Source: Comamonas testosteroni
GTDB lineage: Bacteria; Pseudomonadota; Gammaproteobacteria; Burkholderiales; Burkholderiaceae_C
Direction: 5' to 3'
Length of the DNA: 64,000 nucleotides
NCBI GenBank assembly: GCA_008727115.1
Contig: CP044131.1
Span: 186,001-250,000 of the forward strand
A model generated the notes under the pieces. It made no database searches and was not told the DNA's origin. It was given only the letters and a program-made list of their open reading frames with translations. Positions 37,493 to 45,658 of this stretch are shown piece by piece. The position numbers were made by a program, and so were the translations under genes. Numbering within the stretch: the first letter of the stretch is position 1; each line of letters starts with the position of its first letter.

Positions 37493-37909
37493 ATGCTGCA
37501 ACCTGCACGCCGCAAGTTCCGTAAGGAACAAAAAGGCCGCAACACCGGCATCGCTACCCGTGGCAACTCCGTTGCTTTCGGCGATTTCGGTTTGAAGTCT
37601 ACTGACCGTGGTCGTTTGACCGCACGCCAGATCGAAGCTGCACGTCGTGCAATTTCCCGTCACGTCAAGCGTGGTGGTCGTATCTGGATCCGCGTGTTCC
37701 CGGACAAGCCAATCTCTACCAAGCCCGCCGAAGTGCGTATGGGTAACGGTAAGGGCAACCCCGAGTACTACGTGGCCGAAATCCAGCCCGGTAAGGTGAT
37801 CTACGAAATCGTGGGTGTGCCTGAAGAGCTGGCCCGTGAAGCGTTCCGCCTGGCTGCTGCAAAGCTGCCTCTGCGTACGACCTTCGTGTCCCGTCACATT
37901 GGTGCTTAA
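37493..37909 (+). CDS. rplP: 50S ribosomal protein L16
   Basis: 138 residues. [106 protein letters not shown] is standard L16. It helps bind A-site tRNA near the 5S rRNA. Two nt after rpsC, so translation is coupled. Confidence 0.99.
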   Translation: MLQPARRKFRKEQKGRNTGIATRGNSVAFGDFGLKSTDRGRLTARQIEAARRAISRHVKRGGRIWIRVFPDKPISTKPAEVRMGNGKGNPEYYVAEIQPGKVIYEIVGVPEELAREAFRLAAAKLPLRTTFVSRHIGA

Positions 37910-37919
37910 GGAGATCAAC

Positions 37920-38117
37920 ATGACGAAATCTGCTGAACTCCGCCAAAAAGACGTGGCTGGTCTGGAAGCTGAAGTGAAGTCCCTGCAAAAGGCTCACTTC
38001 GGTCTGCGCATGCAAAAGGCCACGCAACAACTGGGCAACACTGCGACGATCAAGGCTACACGCCGCGACATCGCTCGTGCCAAGACCATCCTTGCTGAAA
38101 AGCAAGCCGCCAAGTAA
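37920..38117 (+). CDS. rpmC: 50S ribosomal protein L29
   Basis: Start at 37920 ([20 protein letters not shown]), with AAGGAGATC directly before it; a longer open frame overlapping rplP is rejected. 65 residues, standard. The helical hairpin ends in [19 protein letters not shown]29 sits next to L23 at the tunnel exit. Confidence 0.98.
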   Translation: MTKSAELRQKDVAGLEAEVKSLQKAHFGLRMQKATQQLGNTATIKATRRDIARAKTILAEKQAAK

Positions 38118-38126
38118 GGAGCCGAC

Positions 38127-38396
38127 ATGACGGAAGCTAAAACATCCCTCAAGCGCACCTTGATTGGCAAGGTGGTGAGCGACAAGCGTGCAAAGACTGT
38201 GACTGTGCTGGTGGAGCGTCGTGTGATGCACCCCATCTACGGCAAGATCATGATCAAGTCGAGCAAGTACCATGCACACGACGAGCAAGGTGAATTCAAG
38301 ATGGGTGACACCATCGAAATCACCGAGAGCCGTCCTCTGTCCAAGACCAAGAACTGGGTTGCTACCCGCTTGGTGCAAAAGGCTGGTCTGGTGTAA
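38127..38396 (+). CDS. rpsQ: 30S ribosomal protein S17
   Basis: 89 residues. [46 protein letters not shown] and [27 protein letters not shown] are canonical S17. It binds 16S rRNA helices 7 and 11. It is the last gene of the S10 operon and is followed by a strong terminator and a peroxiredoxin gene; rplN and the rest of the spc operon do not follow here. Confidence 0.99.
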   Translation: MTEAKTSLKRTLIGKVVSDKRAKTVTVLVERRVMHPIYGKIMIKSSKYHAHDEQGEFKMGDTIEITESRPLSKTKNWVATRLVQKAGLV

Positions 38397-38428
38397 GCCT
38401 AAGGGCCTCCATCGGCTGCAACGCCTCT

Positions 38429-38462
38429 AAAAACGACCCACAATGCGTGGGTCGTTTTTTTA
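38429..38462 (+). terminator. Terminator of the S10 operon
   Basis: AAACGACCCAC/GTGGGTCGTTT stem (38431-38441 with 38447-38457) and a run of seven T. Confidence 0.92.
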
Positions 38463-38513
38463 TTTGGGCCGCCAATTCCGGTGGCCCATGCTGATGCAAC
38501 CAAGGAGAAATTC

Positions 38514-39020
38514 ATGATTAAAGTTGGAGACACACTGCCCGCCGTCACGCTGACCGAGTATGTGGAAGTGGAAGGCAATGGCTGCAGCATTGGCCCCAAC
38601 CCCGTGAAGCTGCCCGAAGCTCTGGCTGGCAAGACGGTCGCGCTGTTCGCCGTGCCCGGCGCTTTCACGCCCACCTGCTCTGAAAAGCATCTGCCTGGCT
38701 ATGTGCAACAGGCTGCCGAGCTCAAGGCCGCTGGCGTTGACGAAATCTGGTGCCTGTCCGTGAACGACGCCTTTGTCATGGGTGCCTGGGGCCGCGATCA
38801 GAAGGTGGACGGCAAGGTGCGCATGATTGCTGACGGCGATGCCGCTTTTGCCAAGGCTACGGGCCTGACACTGGATCTGAATGGCAAGGGCCTGGGTCTG
38901 CGCGCCAACCGCTTCTCCATGCTGGTCAAGGATGGCAAGGTCGTGACGCTGAACGTGGAAGGCCCTGGCAAGTTTGAAGTCAGCGATGCCGCCACCCTGC
39001 TGGCCCAGGCCAAGGCCTGA
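38514..39020 (+). CDS. Peroxiredoxin (Prx5 family)
   Basis: Start at 38514 (MIKVGDTLPAVTLTEYVE) behind AAGGAGAAATTC; the longer frame is rejected. 168 residues. Redoxin fold; peroxidatic Cys in VPGAFTPTCSEKHLPGYVQ (about 52), the motif of the AhpE/Prx5 group with one conserved Thr and Cys. A second Cys lies in DEIWCLSVND (about 76). It reduces hydroperoxides with thiol donors, most likely glutathione or glutaredoxin in this group. It stands directly behind the S10 operon terminator and has its own (bidirectional) terminator. Confidence 0.95.
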   Translation: MIKVGDTLPAVTLTEYVEVEGNGCSIGPNPVKLPEALAGKTVALFAVPGAFTPTCSEKHLPGYVQQAAELKAAGVDEIWCLSVNDAFVMGAWGRDQKVDGKVRMIADGDAAFAKATGLTLDLNGKGLGLRANRFSMLVKDGKVVTLNVEGPGKFEVSDAATLLAQAKA

Positions 39021-39145
39021 GTGCCCGTTGCTCTCATTCTGAAATGAGAGCGCTTACCGCTTGACAGTCTTGAGTTTCAGCATTGTTTCAATCTGAGATC
39101 CAATGGCAGTTGGCGGTGAATGCTTCTGAAATCAGAGTGAATATG

Positions 39146-39170
39146 AAAAACCGGCCCTGAGCCGGTTTTT
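39146..39170. terminator. Bidirectional terminator, peroxiredoxin / GNAT
   Basis: Perfect AAAAACCGGC/GCCGGTTTTT stem with a 5-nt loop, between two converging genes; T tracts in both directions. Confidence 0.88.
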
Positions 39171-39193
39171 CTTTGCTGCTGTCCTGGGCAGGC

Positions 39194-39682
39194 TCAGAAC
39201 AGGTCTGCCTTGAGGTAGTGCGCGCCGGAAAGAGGGTTGTGATAGTAGGGCTCGATAGACTCAAAGCCCAGATCGACATAGAGCGCGCGGGCGGCCTCCA
39301 TATCGTCCAGGGTGTCCAGTAGCACATGGTCATAGCCGCTCTGGCGTGCTACGTCCAGCATGGCTTCGGCCAGCTGACGGCCGAGGCCAAAGCCGCGAAA
39401 TGCCTTGCGCACAAACAGGCGCTTCATTTCGGCGGCATTGGGGTAGTCGGAGTCGTCCAAGGGGCGCAGGGCACAGCAGCCTGCGATGCTGCCGTCCACC
39501 CAGGCCAGCAGAATCTGCCCTCTGGGTGCGGCATATTCGCCGGGAAGCTCGGCGAGTTCGGATTCGAATCCTTGAAATTCCAGGTCGATGTTCAGGCTGT
39601 CTGCATATTCCTGGAAGATCTGGCGCACGGCATCCATTTCTTCCAGGCTGGGCGTCAGCAAGTCCACGGCAGGCTTGTCCAC
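39194..39682 (-). CDS. GNAT-family N-acetyltransferase
   Basis: 162 residues from a GTG at 39682; no clear ribosome site is seen, so an ATG at codon 16 is an alternative start. FVRKAFRGFGLGRQLAEAMLDVARQ holds the acetyl-CoA loop (R/Q-x-x-G-x-G/A: RGFGLG) and LLDTLDDMEAARALYVDLGFESIEPYYHNP the C-terminal GNAT motif with the typical Y..LGF. FRG-type context and AEMKRLFVRK are as in the common stand-alone acetyltransferases. The substrate cannot be told. Upstream lies about 80 nt to the cytochrome b561 gene, which is on the same strand, so a small operon is possible. Confidence 0.93.
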   Translation of the reverse strand: MDKPAVDLLTPSLEEMDAVRQIFQEYADSLNIDLEFQGFESELAELPGEYAAPRGQILLAWVDGSIAGCCALRPLDDSDYPNAAEMKRLFVRKAFRGFGLGRQLAEAMLDVARQSGYDHVLLDTLDDMEAARALYVDLGFESIEPYYHNPLSGAHYLKADLF

Positions 39683-39764
39683 GGCAACTAGGCAATGATG
39701 AAAGAGGGCTCAGTGTAGCGGCAAGTACGCCGTATGGTTAAAGCGCCACTTTTCTCGTCAGAAC

Positions 39765-40469
39765 TCAGAAAGCGGCGCCCTGGCCCAGCTGATGAATCCA
39801 CCAGGAAATAGCGCTTGCCACAATGGCCAGCACGGCGGCAAGTATGCGGCTGCCCGCGCTGTCGCTGCTGGCGGGCACGGGCTCCTCCAGCAGCTTGTCA
39901 CCCTGGATCATGGAGGAGACCAGCCTCTGGCCCTTGATGCTGTACCAGAGTATGGCCAGGACATGCAGGGCGATCAGGGCGTACAGCAGATACTGGCCCC
40001 AGTGCGCGTGATAGCTGGTGGCCTTGGAGATCAGGTCGCCGGAGACAAAGCGAGTCAGCGGGCCGCTGAAGGCAATTTCGTCATCGCTCATGAGGCCGCT
40101 GGCAACTTGCGCTATCAAAACCGCGAGCATGGCGATGACAGAAAAAGAACCCAGAGGGTTGTGCCCGGCGCGCTCATCGGCACGCGAGAGGCCGCGCATG
40201 TAGCGCACAACGGCAGCCGGAGACAGGGCAAAGTTGCCAAAGCGCGACCAGTAACCGCCTGCAATCCCCCAAAGAAGGCGAAAAATGATCAGGGCCAAGG
40301 CCACCTGGCCCAGGATCAAATGCCAGTTCATGGCATTGCCGCCCAGCTTGGCTGTGACAACCAAGGCCGTGATGCAGGCCAGCAGCAGCCAGTGAAACAG
40401 GCGTGTCGGAAGATCCCAGATACGTACTTTGTGAGAGGCGGCGCCTGCCGCGTGGGTGGGTGATGTCAT
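39765..40469 (-). CDS. Cytochrome b561 (thiosulfate reductase cytochrome b-like)
   Basis: Start taken at 40469 (MTSPTHAAGAASHKVRIWD); 234 residues. VRIWDLPTRLFHWLLLACI carries the first heme His in a helix, MNWHLILGQVALALIIFRLLWG the second, and SYHAHWGQYLLYALIALHVLAILWY two further His. Four to five membrane helices are predicted, with a short C-terminal one at the end. It would be a diheme membrane cytochrome that hands electrons from quinol to a periplasmic cytochrome. The divergent neighbour is a cytochrome c-prime-type protein, a likely partner; this pairing is common in Comamonadaceae. Confidence 0.93.
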   Translation of the reverse strand: MTSPTHAAGAASHKVRIWDLPTRLFHWLLLACITALVVTAKLGGNAMNWHLILGQVALALIIFRLLWGIAGGYWSRFGNFALSPAAVVRYMRGLSRADERAGHNPLGSFSVIAMLAVLIAQVASGLMSDDEIAFSGPLTRFVSGDLISKATSYHAHWGQYLLYALIALHVLAILWYSIKGQRLVSSMIQGDKLLEEPVPASSDSAGSRILAAVLAIVASAISWWIHQLGQGAAF

Positions 40470-40619
40470 GGCGAACTCATGGCAGATAGACGCAGGCATT
40501 GTGCCTTGTCGGCCTGTCGGCCAAGCCCAAGCAGTTGGGTCAGTTTTTTTGTCAGGGGGTCTGCGATACTGGCAGGCTGTCGCTTGCGGCAAGTTGTTGA
40601 ATCAAGAAAGGATACCCCG

Positions 40620-41066
40620 ATGAAAGCTCTCTCCACCCTGGCCCTGGCGGCCGTGGTTGCCACCGTGGCTCTGCCTGCTTCGGCACAGTTCGCCAAATCC
40701 GAAGATGCTATCAAGTACCGCCAGAGCGCCTTGAGCGTGCTGGGCACGCACTTCAGCCGTTTGGGCGGTATGGCCAACGGCAAGATTCCTTTTGATGCCA
40801 AGAGCGCGCAGGAAAGCGCTGAGGTGGTGGCGTTCATGTCCAAGCTGCCATGGGCCGGTTTTGGCGCGGGAACGGAAGGCGGTAAGACCAAGCCTGAGGT
40901 GTGGAAAGAGCAGACGAAGTTTCATGACCTGGCAGGCAAGATGGAAGCCGAGGTGGTCAAGCTCAACGCGGCGGCCAAGACCGGCAACCTGGACAACCTC
41001 AAGGCAGCTTTCGGCCCCGCAGCCAACAGCTGCAAGAGCTGCCACGACAGCTTCCGGAACAAGTAA
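40620..41066 (+). CDS. Cytochrome c-prime (c556 type)
   Basis: The start at 40620 (MKALSTLALAAVVATVALPA) follows GAAAGGATACC; the longer frame is rejected. 148 residues with a signal peptide of about 22. The C-terminal heme motif is CKSCHDSFRNK (about 138-148), the usual position for this four-helix family. The rest (EDAIKYRQSALSVLGTHFSRLGGM, FDAKSAQESAEVVAFMSKLP) is the expected helix bundle. It works in the periplasm, binding NO or carrying electrons. Divergent from the b561 gene. Sixteen nt after its stop begins a 90-nt repeat. Confidence 0.95.
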   Translation: MKALSTLALAAVVATVALPASAQFAKSEDAIKYRQSALSVLGTHFSRLGGMANGKIPFDAKSAQESAEVVAFMSKLPWAGFGAGTEGGKTKPEVWKEQTKFHDLAGKMEAEVVKLNAAAKTGNLDNLKAAFGPAANSCKSCHDSFRNK

Positions 41067-41082
41067 CCTCTGAATAAGTGAT

Positions 41083-41160
41083 CCCCCTGCGCCGCTGCGC
41101 GGCTTCCCCCAAGGGGGACAGCATCTTTGCTGCGGGGCGGCCCTTGCTCGATGCTTCTGG
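41083..41160 (+). repeat. Stop-linked 90-nt repeat, copy 6 (after cytochrome c-prime)
   Basis: CCCCCTGCGCCGCTGCGCGG, TTCCCCC-AA-GGGGGA stem, then GCGGGGCGGCCCTTGCTCGA; in the orientation of the cytochrome gene, 16 nt after its stop. Confidence 0.9.
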
Positions 41161-41164
41161 CAAT

Positions 41165-41192
41165 AAAAAACCGGCTCTTGGCCGGTTTTTTT
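41165..41192 (+). terminator. Terminator after the cytochrome c-prime gene
   Basis: AAAAAACCGGC/GCCGGTTTTTT stem with a 5-nt loop and seven T, directly behind the repeat. It can also stop minus-strand transcripts. Confidence 0.88.
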
Positions 41193-41281
41193 GTGAGCTG
41201 CTCGCGCTTGCTAGAGCTAAGTTTCAGTTTCTATTCATGCTGAAATGTCCGGGTGATTGCGCTGTCAGCTATTGTTTTTGA

Positions 41282-41791
41282 TCAGGCTGCTGCAGGCTCG
41301 GCCAGCAGCTTTTCGATCAGCTTGTGCAGCTGGACAAAGTCGGGTGCGCCGATATAGCTTTTCACAATTTCGCCGCGCTTGTTGACGATGAAGGTGGTGG
41401 GGGTGAGCTTCACATCGCCCCAGGCCTTGGCGACGTTGCCGGTGTTGTCCAGCGCGACCTTGAATGGCAGCTGGCGCGACTCGGCAAAGTTCACCACATA
41501 GCTGGGTGGGTCGTAGCTCATGGCCACGGCCAGGGTGTCATAGCCCTTGTCTTTGTATTTGTTGTGGGTGCTGATGATCTCGGGCATTTCTGCCACGCAG
41601 GTGGTGCAGCTGGTGGCCCAGAAGTTCACCAGTGTGACCTTGCCTTTGAGGTCGTCCGTCGTCTTCTGGCTGCCATCGAGCAGCACAAAGGTGGACTGAG
41701 GTGCCGCAGACTGGCCCGTGCCCGAATACACCCAGGCGCCTACGCCGATGACGGCTGCGGCCACAATGCCCGCGATCCAATGTTTGCTTGC
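41282..41791 (-). CDS. TlpA/ResA-like periplasmic thioredoxin
   Basis: Start taken at 41791 (MASKHWIAGIVAAAVIGVGA); 169 residues. A membrane anchor or signal (about 6-24) and a thioredoxin fold follow. The active site lies in LVNFWATSCTTCVAEMPEI (CxxC about 65-68); cis-Pro is in LTPTTFIVNKRGEI. Such proteins keep cytochrome c cysteines reduced before heme insertion. The cytochrome gene upstream suggests this use. The Thr between the two Cys (CTTC) is unusual compared with the CEPC or CPPC of ResA and TlpA. Moderately sure of role, sure of family. Confidence 0.9.
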   Translation of the reverse strand, partial: ASKHWIAGIVAAAVIGVGAWVYSGTGQSAAPQSTFVLLDGSQKTTDDLKGKVTLVNFWATSCTTCVAEMPEIISTHNKYKDKGYDTLAVAMSYDPPSYVVNFAESRQLPFKVALDNTGNVAKAWGDVKLTPTTFIVNKRGEIVKSYIGAPDFVQLHKLIEKLLAEPAAA

Positions 41792-41944
41792 CATAGAGGT
41801 TGATTGTGCACAAATCATCAGCACTTTGCTGTGTTGTGGTTGGTGCTGTTTGTGGGCAAAAAGTTCAGCAGCGAAAGCCTAATTCTCGGGTCAACCCCAG
41901 GTTTGGACGATGTGCTGCCTTTGTGGGGCTGCTGATAATGGGCC

Positions 41945-42511
41945 ATGGAGAAAACCGGACTCAGGGTGGTCACTGCACTGGCGGGCTGTGCGCTGTTGGC
42001 GGCGGCTTGTAGCCCGGCCTTGAATTGGCGCACCGTGCAGCTCAAGGATGCGCCGCTGCAACTGCTGCTGCCCTGCGATGCCCAGGCAGCAAGCAGGCCG
42101 GTCACGCTAGGCTCAGGAGTGGTGCGGATTGCGATGCAGGGCTGCGAGGCGCAAGGCTCCACGTATGCGCTCTCGCACTTCAGCCTTGAGCAGCCCGCGC
42201 AAATCGCGCAGGTGCTGGATTACTGGCAGCAAGCCGTGCTGGCGCAGCTCAGGCCTCTGGAGGGCGCTCAGAGCCGTGTGACGGCCCTGGAGCGCAAGCC
42301 TTATGTGCCCGAAGGCGCGCTGAACCTGCCGCAGTCGGTGAGCATGCGGTTTGAAGGACGCAGTGCCCAAGGAGACATCGTGTTCGGACAAGGGCTGTGG
42401 TTTGCCCGCATGGAAGGGCAGAGCGCCAGGCTCTATCACGCGGTGATATATGCCAGCCAGCCGCTTGCACCAGAGGCGGAGATATTTTTTTCAGGGCTGA
42501 AGTTGCAGTAA
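41945..42511 (+). CDS. Hypothetical lipoprotein
   Basis: 188 residues. MEKTGLRVVTALAGCALLAAA ends in a lipobox LAAAC (lipidated Cys about 22). Mature part: WRTVQLKDAPLQLLLPCDAQAASRPVTLGSG, a second cysteine pair (Cys about 44 and 67) that may be disulfide bonded, and a helix LDYWQQAVLAQLRPLEG. I recognise no family. It probably sits in the outer membrane. Alone on its strand, divergent from the TlpA-like gene and about 100 nt before the PTS genes. Confidence 0.75.
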   Translation: MEKTGLRVVTALAGCALLAAACSPALNWRTVQLKDAPLQLLLPCDAQAASRPVTLGSGVVRIAMQGCEAQGSTYALSHFSLEQPAQIAQVLDYWQQAVLAQLRPLEGAQSRVTALERKPYVPEGALNLPQSVSMRFEGRSAQGDIVFGQGLWFARMEGQSARLYHAVIYASQPLAPEAEIFFSGLKLQ

Positions 42512-42611
42512 GTGAGGTTGTCAAACATCATGAGCTTTTGTCTTCGGCGACTCGATTGACCTTGCATGCCTTGCCAAGGCAGCATAATTTGCTATCAAGA
42601 ACTGTGACTAC

Positions 42612-43067
42612 ATGACCACGCGCATTCTTTTGCTCACCCACGCTCCCCTGGCCAGTGCCTTGCGCGAATGCGCTTTGCATGTGTTTGCCGACAGCGCAGG
42701 CGACTTGCTGGCCCTGGATGTGTCTTCGGAGGAGACGCCGGAGGCCACGCTGGAGCGCGCACTGGCTTTGCTGGTGAAGCAGGGCGGGCTGGAGGCCCCC
42801 ACGCTGGTGCTGAGCGACTTGTTTGGCGCCACACCCTGCAATGTGGCTCAGCGCCTGACGGGGCTGCTGCAGGCAAGGCTGGTGGCTGGAGTGAACTTGC
42901 CCATGCTGCTGCGCTCTATCGGTTACAGGCATGAGCCTCTGGACGCCCTGGTGTCCCGGGCCATGGTGGGTGGCAGCCAGGGCGTGATGCAGGTGGCCAG
43001 CAGTTCTCGACAAAATCAAAGCGCACGACCTTCCCATGATCAAGACCAACATCACCATCAGCAATAA
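42612..43067 (+). CDS. PTS EIIA component, mannose (EIIA-Man) family
   Basis: 151 residues. RILLLTHAPLASALRECALHVF carries the phospho-accepting His at about position 10. EAPTLVLSDLFGATPCNVAQRL and the final VNLPMLLRSI are the conserved core. In betaproteobacteria this protein, HPr and EI form an incomplete phosphorelay without sugar permease and act in regulation. The last 11 codons (32 nt with the stop) overlap the HPr gene in another frame and give an odd Gln/His-rich tail (HDQDQHHHQQ). First gene of the three-gene PTS cluster. Confidence 0.92.
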   Translation: MTTRILLLTHAPLASALRECALHVFADSAGDLLALDVSSEETPEATLERALALLVKQGGLEAPTLVLSDLFGATPCNVAQRLTGLLQARLVAGVNLPMLLRSIGYRHEPLDALVSRAMVGGSQGVMQVASSSRQNQSARPSHDQDQHHHQQ

Positions 43068-43305
43068 ATTGGGCCTGCATGCCCGTGCATCGGCCAAGCT
43101 CACCAAGCTGGCCGGCAGCTTTCCCTGCGAAGTCTGGCTGACCAAGGGCGAGCGCCGCGTCAATGCCAAGAGCATCATGGGTGTGATGATGTTGGCGGCA
43201 GGCATTGGCTCTGAGCTGGAGCTGGAAACCGATGGCGCACAAGAGCAGGAAGCCATGGACGCGCTGGTGGCGCTGATCAACGACAAGTTTGGCGAAGGTC
43301 AGTAA
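43036..43305 (+). CDS. ptsH: Phosphocarrier protein HPr
   Basis: 89 residues. The active His is in SNKLGLHARASAKLTKLAG (about 16) and the regulatory Ser site in NAKSIMGVMMLAAGIG (about 47), which HPr kinase would phosphorylate. It passes phosphate from EI to EIIA. The gene begins inside the end of the EIIA gene (43036 against stop at 43067), so translation is coupled. Followed by ptsI after about 200 nt. Confidence 0.97.
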   Translation: MIKTNITISNKLGLHARASAKLTKLAGSFPCEVWLTKGERRVNAKSIMGVMMLAAGIGSELELETDGAQEQEAMDALVALINDKFGEGQ

Positions 43306-43508
43306 GCAGCTTGAGAAACGGTGTGACTGGCGCAAGCAGCAGGGGCCCTGAACCGGTGGCTCTCTTTTCTGCGAGACCGCTGGACAGTCTGTTGAACCTA
43401 TAAAGCGTTTTGTGCTGTAAGGCAGTAGGGGCGAGGGCTTTCTGCTGTAAAAACAAGAGCAAGAAGCAAGCAAAAAGCAATCGCGACATTCGCGAAAGGG
43501 CATTCGCT

Positions 43509-45272
43509 ATGACATTTGCCATCCACGGACTGGCCGTCTCCCGGGGTATCGCCATTGGGCGCGCGGTCGTTGTGGCCTCCAGTCGCATGGAGGTGGTGCA
43601 CTACTTCATTCGTCCAGATCAGGTCGAGTCCGAAATTCAGCGTGCGCGTTCTGCCCGCAATGCCGTGATTGACGAGCTGCGCCGCCTGCAGGAGGAGATG
43701 CCCAAGGACGCACCCGGCGAGCTGGATGCATTGCTGGATGTGCACTTGCTGCTGCTGCAGGACTCGGCGCTGGCCGAGGCGATTCGCAACTGGATCTCGG
43801 AGCGCCTGTACAACGCCGAATGGGCGCTGACCACGCAGCTGGAAATCATCTCGCGCCAGTTCGACGAGATGGATGACGAATACCTGCGCGAGCGCAAGGC
43901 CGACCTAGAGCAGGTGGTGGAGCGCATTCTGCGCCATATGAAGGGCGCTGCGGGCCCGATCACGCCACCGGCCAGTGCGCCGGCCCTGGTGGGGGGCAGC
44001 GCTCAGCAGGTGCCGCCAGAGGGCGCAGCGGAGACGCCGCTGGTGCTGGTGGCGCAAGACCTGTCGCCGGCCGACATGCTGCAGTTCAAGAGCAAGGTGT
44101 TTGCGGGCTTCATCACCGCGGTTGGCGGCAAGACCAGCCACACCGCCATCGTGGCGCGCAGCATGGACATCCCGGCGGTGGTCGGGGCACGTGCCGCAAG
44201 CCAGCTGATTCGCCAGGACGACTGGGTCATCATTGACGGCAACGAAGGTGTCGTCATCGTGGATCCGACGCCCATCATTCTGGAGGAATACAGCTATCGC
44301 CAGCGCCAGGGCGAGCTCGAGCGTGAGCGGCTGGCTCGTCTGCGCTATACGCCCGCACTGACCATGGATGGCCAGAAGGTGGAGCTGCTGGCCAACATCG
44401 AGCAGCCCACGGATGGCCCGGCAGCAGTACGTGCTGGCGCTGTGGGCGTGGGGCTGTTTCGTACCGAATTTCTGTTCATGGGGCGCAGCGGCAACTTGCC
44501 GGGCGAAGAGGAGCAGTACCGCGCCTACCGCGAGGCCATTGACGGCATGCAGGGCATGCCTGTGACCATTCGAACCCTGGACGTAGGGGCTGACAAGCCG
44601 CTGGACAAGGCGCAGCCTAAGGACTATTACCTCAACCCGGCTCTGGGTCTGCGTGCCATTCGCTGGAGCCTGGCGGATCCTGCGATGTTCCGCACCCAGC
44701 TGCGCGCCATTTTGCGCGCCGCTGCACATGGGCAGATCAAGCTGCTGTTCCCCATGCTGGCCCATCGCAGCGAGATCGAGCAGACGCTGGCCCAGTTGCG
44801 CCAGGCCCAGCAAGAGCTGGATGCGCGAGGCATGGTGTACGGCACGGTCAAGCTGGGTGCGATGATCGAAATCCCGGCGGCTGCGCTCACGGTACGCAGC
44901 TTCCTCAAGTACTTCGACTTTCTGTCCATTGGCACCAACGACCTGATTCAGTACACGCTGGCCATTGACCGCGCCGATGAGGCTGTGGCCCATCTTTATG
45001 ACCCCATGCACCCGGCTGTGCTGCGGCTGGTTGCCGAGGTGATTGCGGCAGCCAATGCCATGGGCAAGGAGGTCTGCGTGTGCGGCGAAATGGCTGGCGA
45101 CCTGAGCATGACGCGGCTGCTGCTTGGCCTGGGGCTGCGCAGCTTTTCTATGCACCCCGCGCAGATTCTGGCGGTCAAGCAGGAGGTGTTGCGCGCCGAT
45201 ACTGGCCGACTGCAATCGTGGGCACATGCGGTCATGGACAGCGACAGCCCGGCAGAGATGCTTGGCATCTGA
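43509..45272 (+). CDS. ptsI: PTS enzyme I (phosphoenolpyruvate-protein phosphotransferase)
   Basis: Start taken at 43509 (MTFAIHGLAVSRGIAIGRAVVV), with CGAAAGGG before it; a longer frame is rejected. 587 residues, near the standard 575. The phospho-His is in GGKTSHTAIVARSMDIPAVVG (about 208). The PEP-binding C-terminal domain shows GVGLFRTEFLFMGRSG, IPAAALTVRSFLKYFDFLSIGTNDLIQYTLAIDR and VCVCGEMAGD. An Ala/Pro-rich insertion at about 150-178 is not in E. coli EI. It draws phosphate from phosphoenolpyruvate and gives it to HPr. Confidence 0.98.
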   Translation: MTFAIHGLAVSRGIAIGRAVVVASSRMEVVHYFIRPDQVESEIQRARSARNAVIDELRRLQEEMPKDAPGELDALLDVHLLLLQDSALAEAIRNWISERLYNAEWALTTQLEIISRQFDEMDDEYLRERKADLEQVVERILRHMKGAAGPITPPASAPALVGGSAQQVPPEGAAETPLVLVAQDLSPADMLQFKSKVFAGFITAVGGKTSHTAIVARSMDIPAVVGARAASQLIRQDDWVIIDGNEGVVIVDPTPIILEEYSYRQRQGELERERLARLRYTPALTMDGQKVELLANIEQPTDGPAAVRAGAVGVGLFRTEFLFMGRSGNLPGEEEQYRAYREAIDGMQGMPVTIRTLDVGADKPLDKAQPKDYYLNPALGLRAIRWSLADPAMFRTQLRAILRAAAHGQIKLLFPMLAHRSEIEQTLAQLRQAQQELDARGMVYGTVKLGAMIEIPAAALTVRSFLKYFDFLSIGTNDLIQYTLAIDRADEAVAHLYDPMHPAVLRLVAEVIAAANAMGKEVCVCGEMAGDLSMTRLLLGLGLRSFSMHPAQILAVKQEVLRADTGRLQSWAHAVMDSDSPAEMLGI

Positions 45273-45275
45273 AAT

Positions 45276-45299
45276 CTAAGAACGTAAAAACGTTCTTAG
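45276..45299 (+). other. Hairpin after ptsI
   Basis: Perfect 9-bp CTAAGAACG/CGTTCTTAG stem with a TAAAAA loop, three nt after the ptsI stop, without a T tract. It may protect the mRNA end. Confidence 0.6.
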
Positions 45300-45346
45300 G
45301 CTTGCTGCCTGCTCTGGCAAAGGCTTTGCTATGAAGCGGGTGGAGG

Positions 45347-45371
45347 TGCCGGTAGAAAGCCGGCATTTTTT
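45347..45371 (+). terminator. Terminator of the PTS operon
   Basis: TGCCGG/CCGGCA stem with a 7-nt loop and six T, 75 nt after ptsI. Confidence 0.8.
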
Positions 45372-45380
45372 AGGGAATTA

Positions 45381-45411
45381 ATTGAGATTGATTCTCATTT
45401 GCTGCTATGAT
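45381..45411 (+). promoter_or_regulatory. Sigma-70 promoter overlapped by a Fur-box-like palindrome
   Basis: TTGAGA (45382-45387), 18 nt, TATGAT (45406-45411): five of six consensus bases in each hexamer. The palindrome TGAGA-TTGAT-TCTCA (45383-45397), within 45381-45399, covers the -35 and the spacer and resembles Fur sites (TGAGAATnATTCTCA type). Iron-repressed transcription to the right from about 45418 is the inference. Confidence 0.65.
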
Positions 45412-45585
45412 TCATTCCAGCATGTCACGCAGAACTCTGGTGGGGTATCCAGCGGGACATGCCTCAGTTTCATCGTGGGGCGACTCGTCAGGCCAGTTCA
45501 GCCTGCAGTCGTTTTTGCCAGCCAGCGGTTTGCCGGTTAGCCAGGCATTTTTTCTCGATGTAAACAGCAGGTTTCATTTAATTTC

Positions 45586-45627
45586 ATAGCTGCTTGCGCT
45601 TGTCTTTCAATGAATTGGGCCTGAAAT
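45586..45627 (+). repeat. Short dispersed element, copy in the Fur-linked locus
   Basis: ATAGCTGCTTGCGCTTG at 45586, then a diverged GGGCCTGAAA end. Its TAG closes the 55-codon frame. Confidence 0.7.
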
Positions 45628-45658
45628 ATATCTGAGACTAGCTAAATATCAGCGCTCT

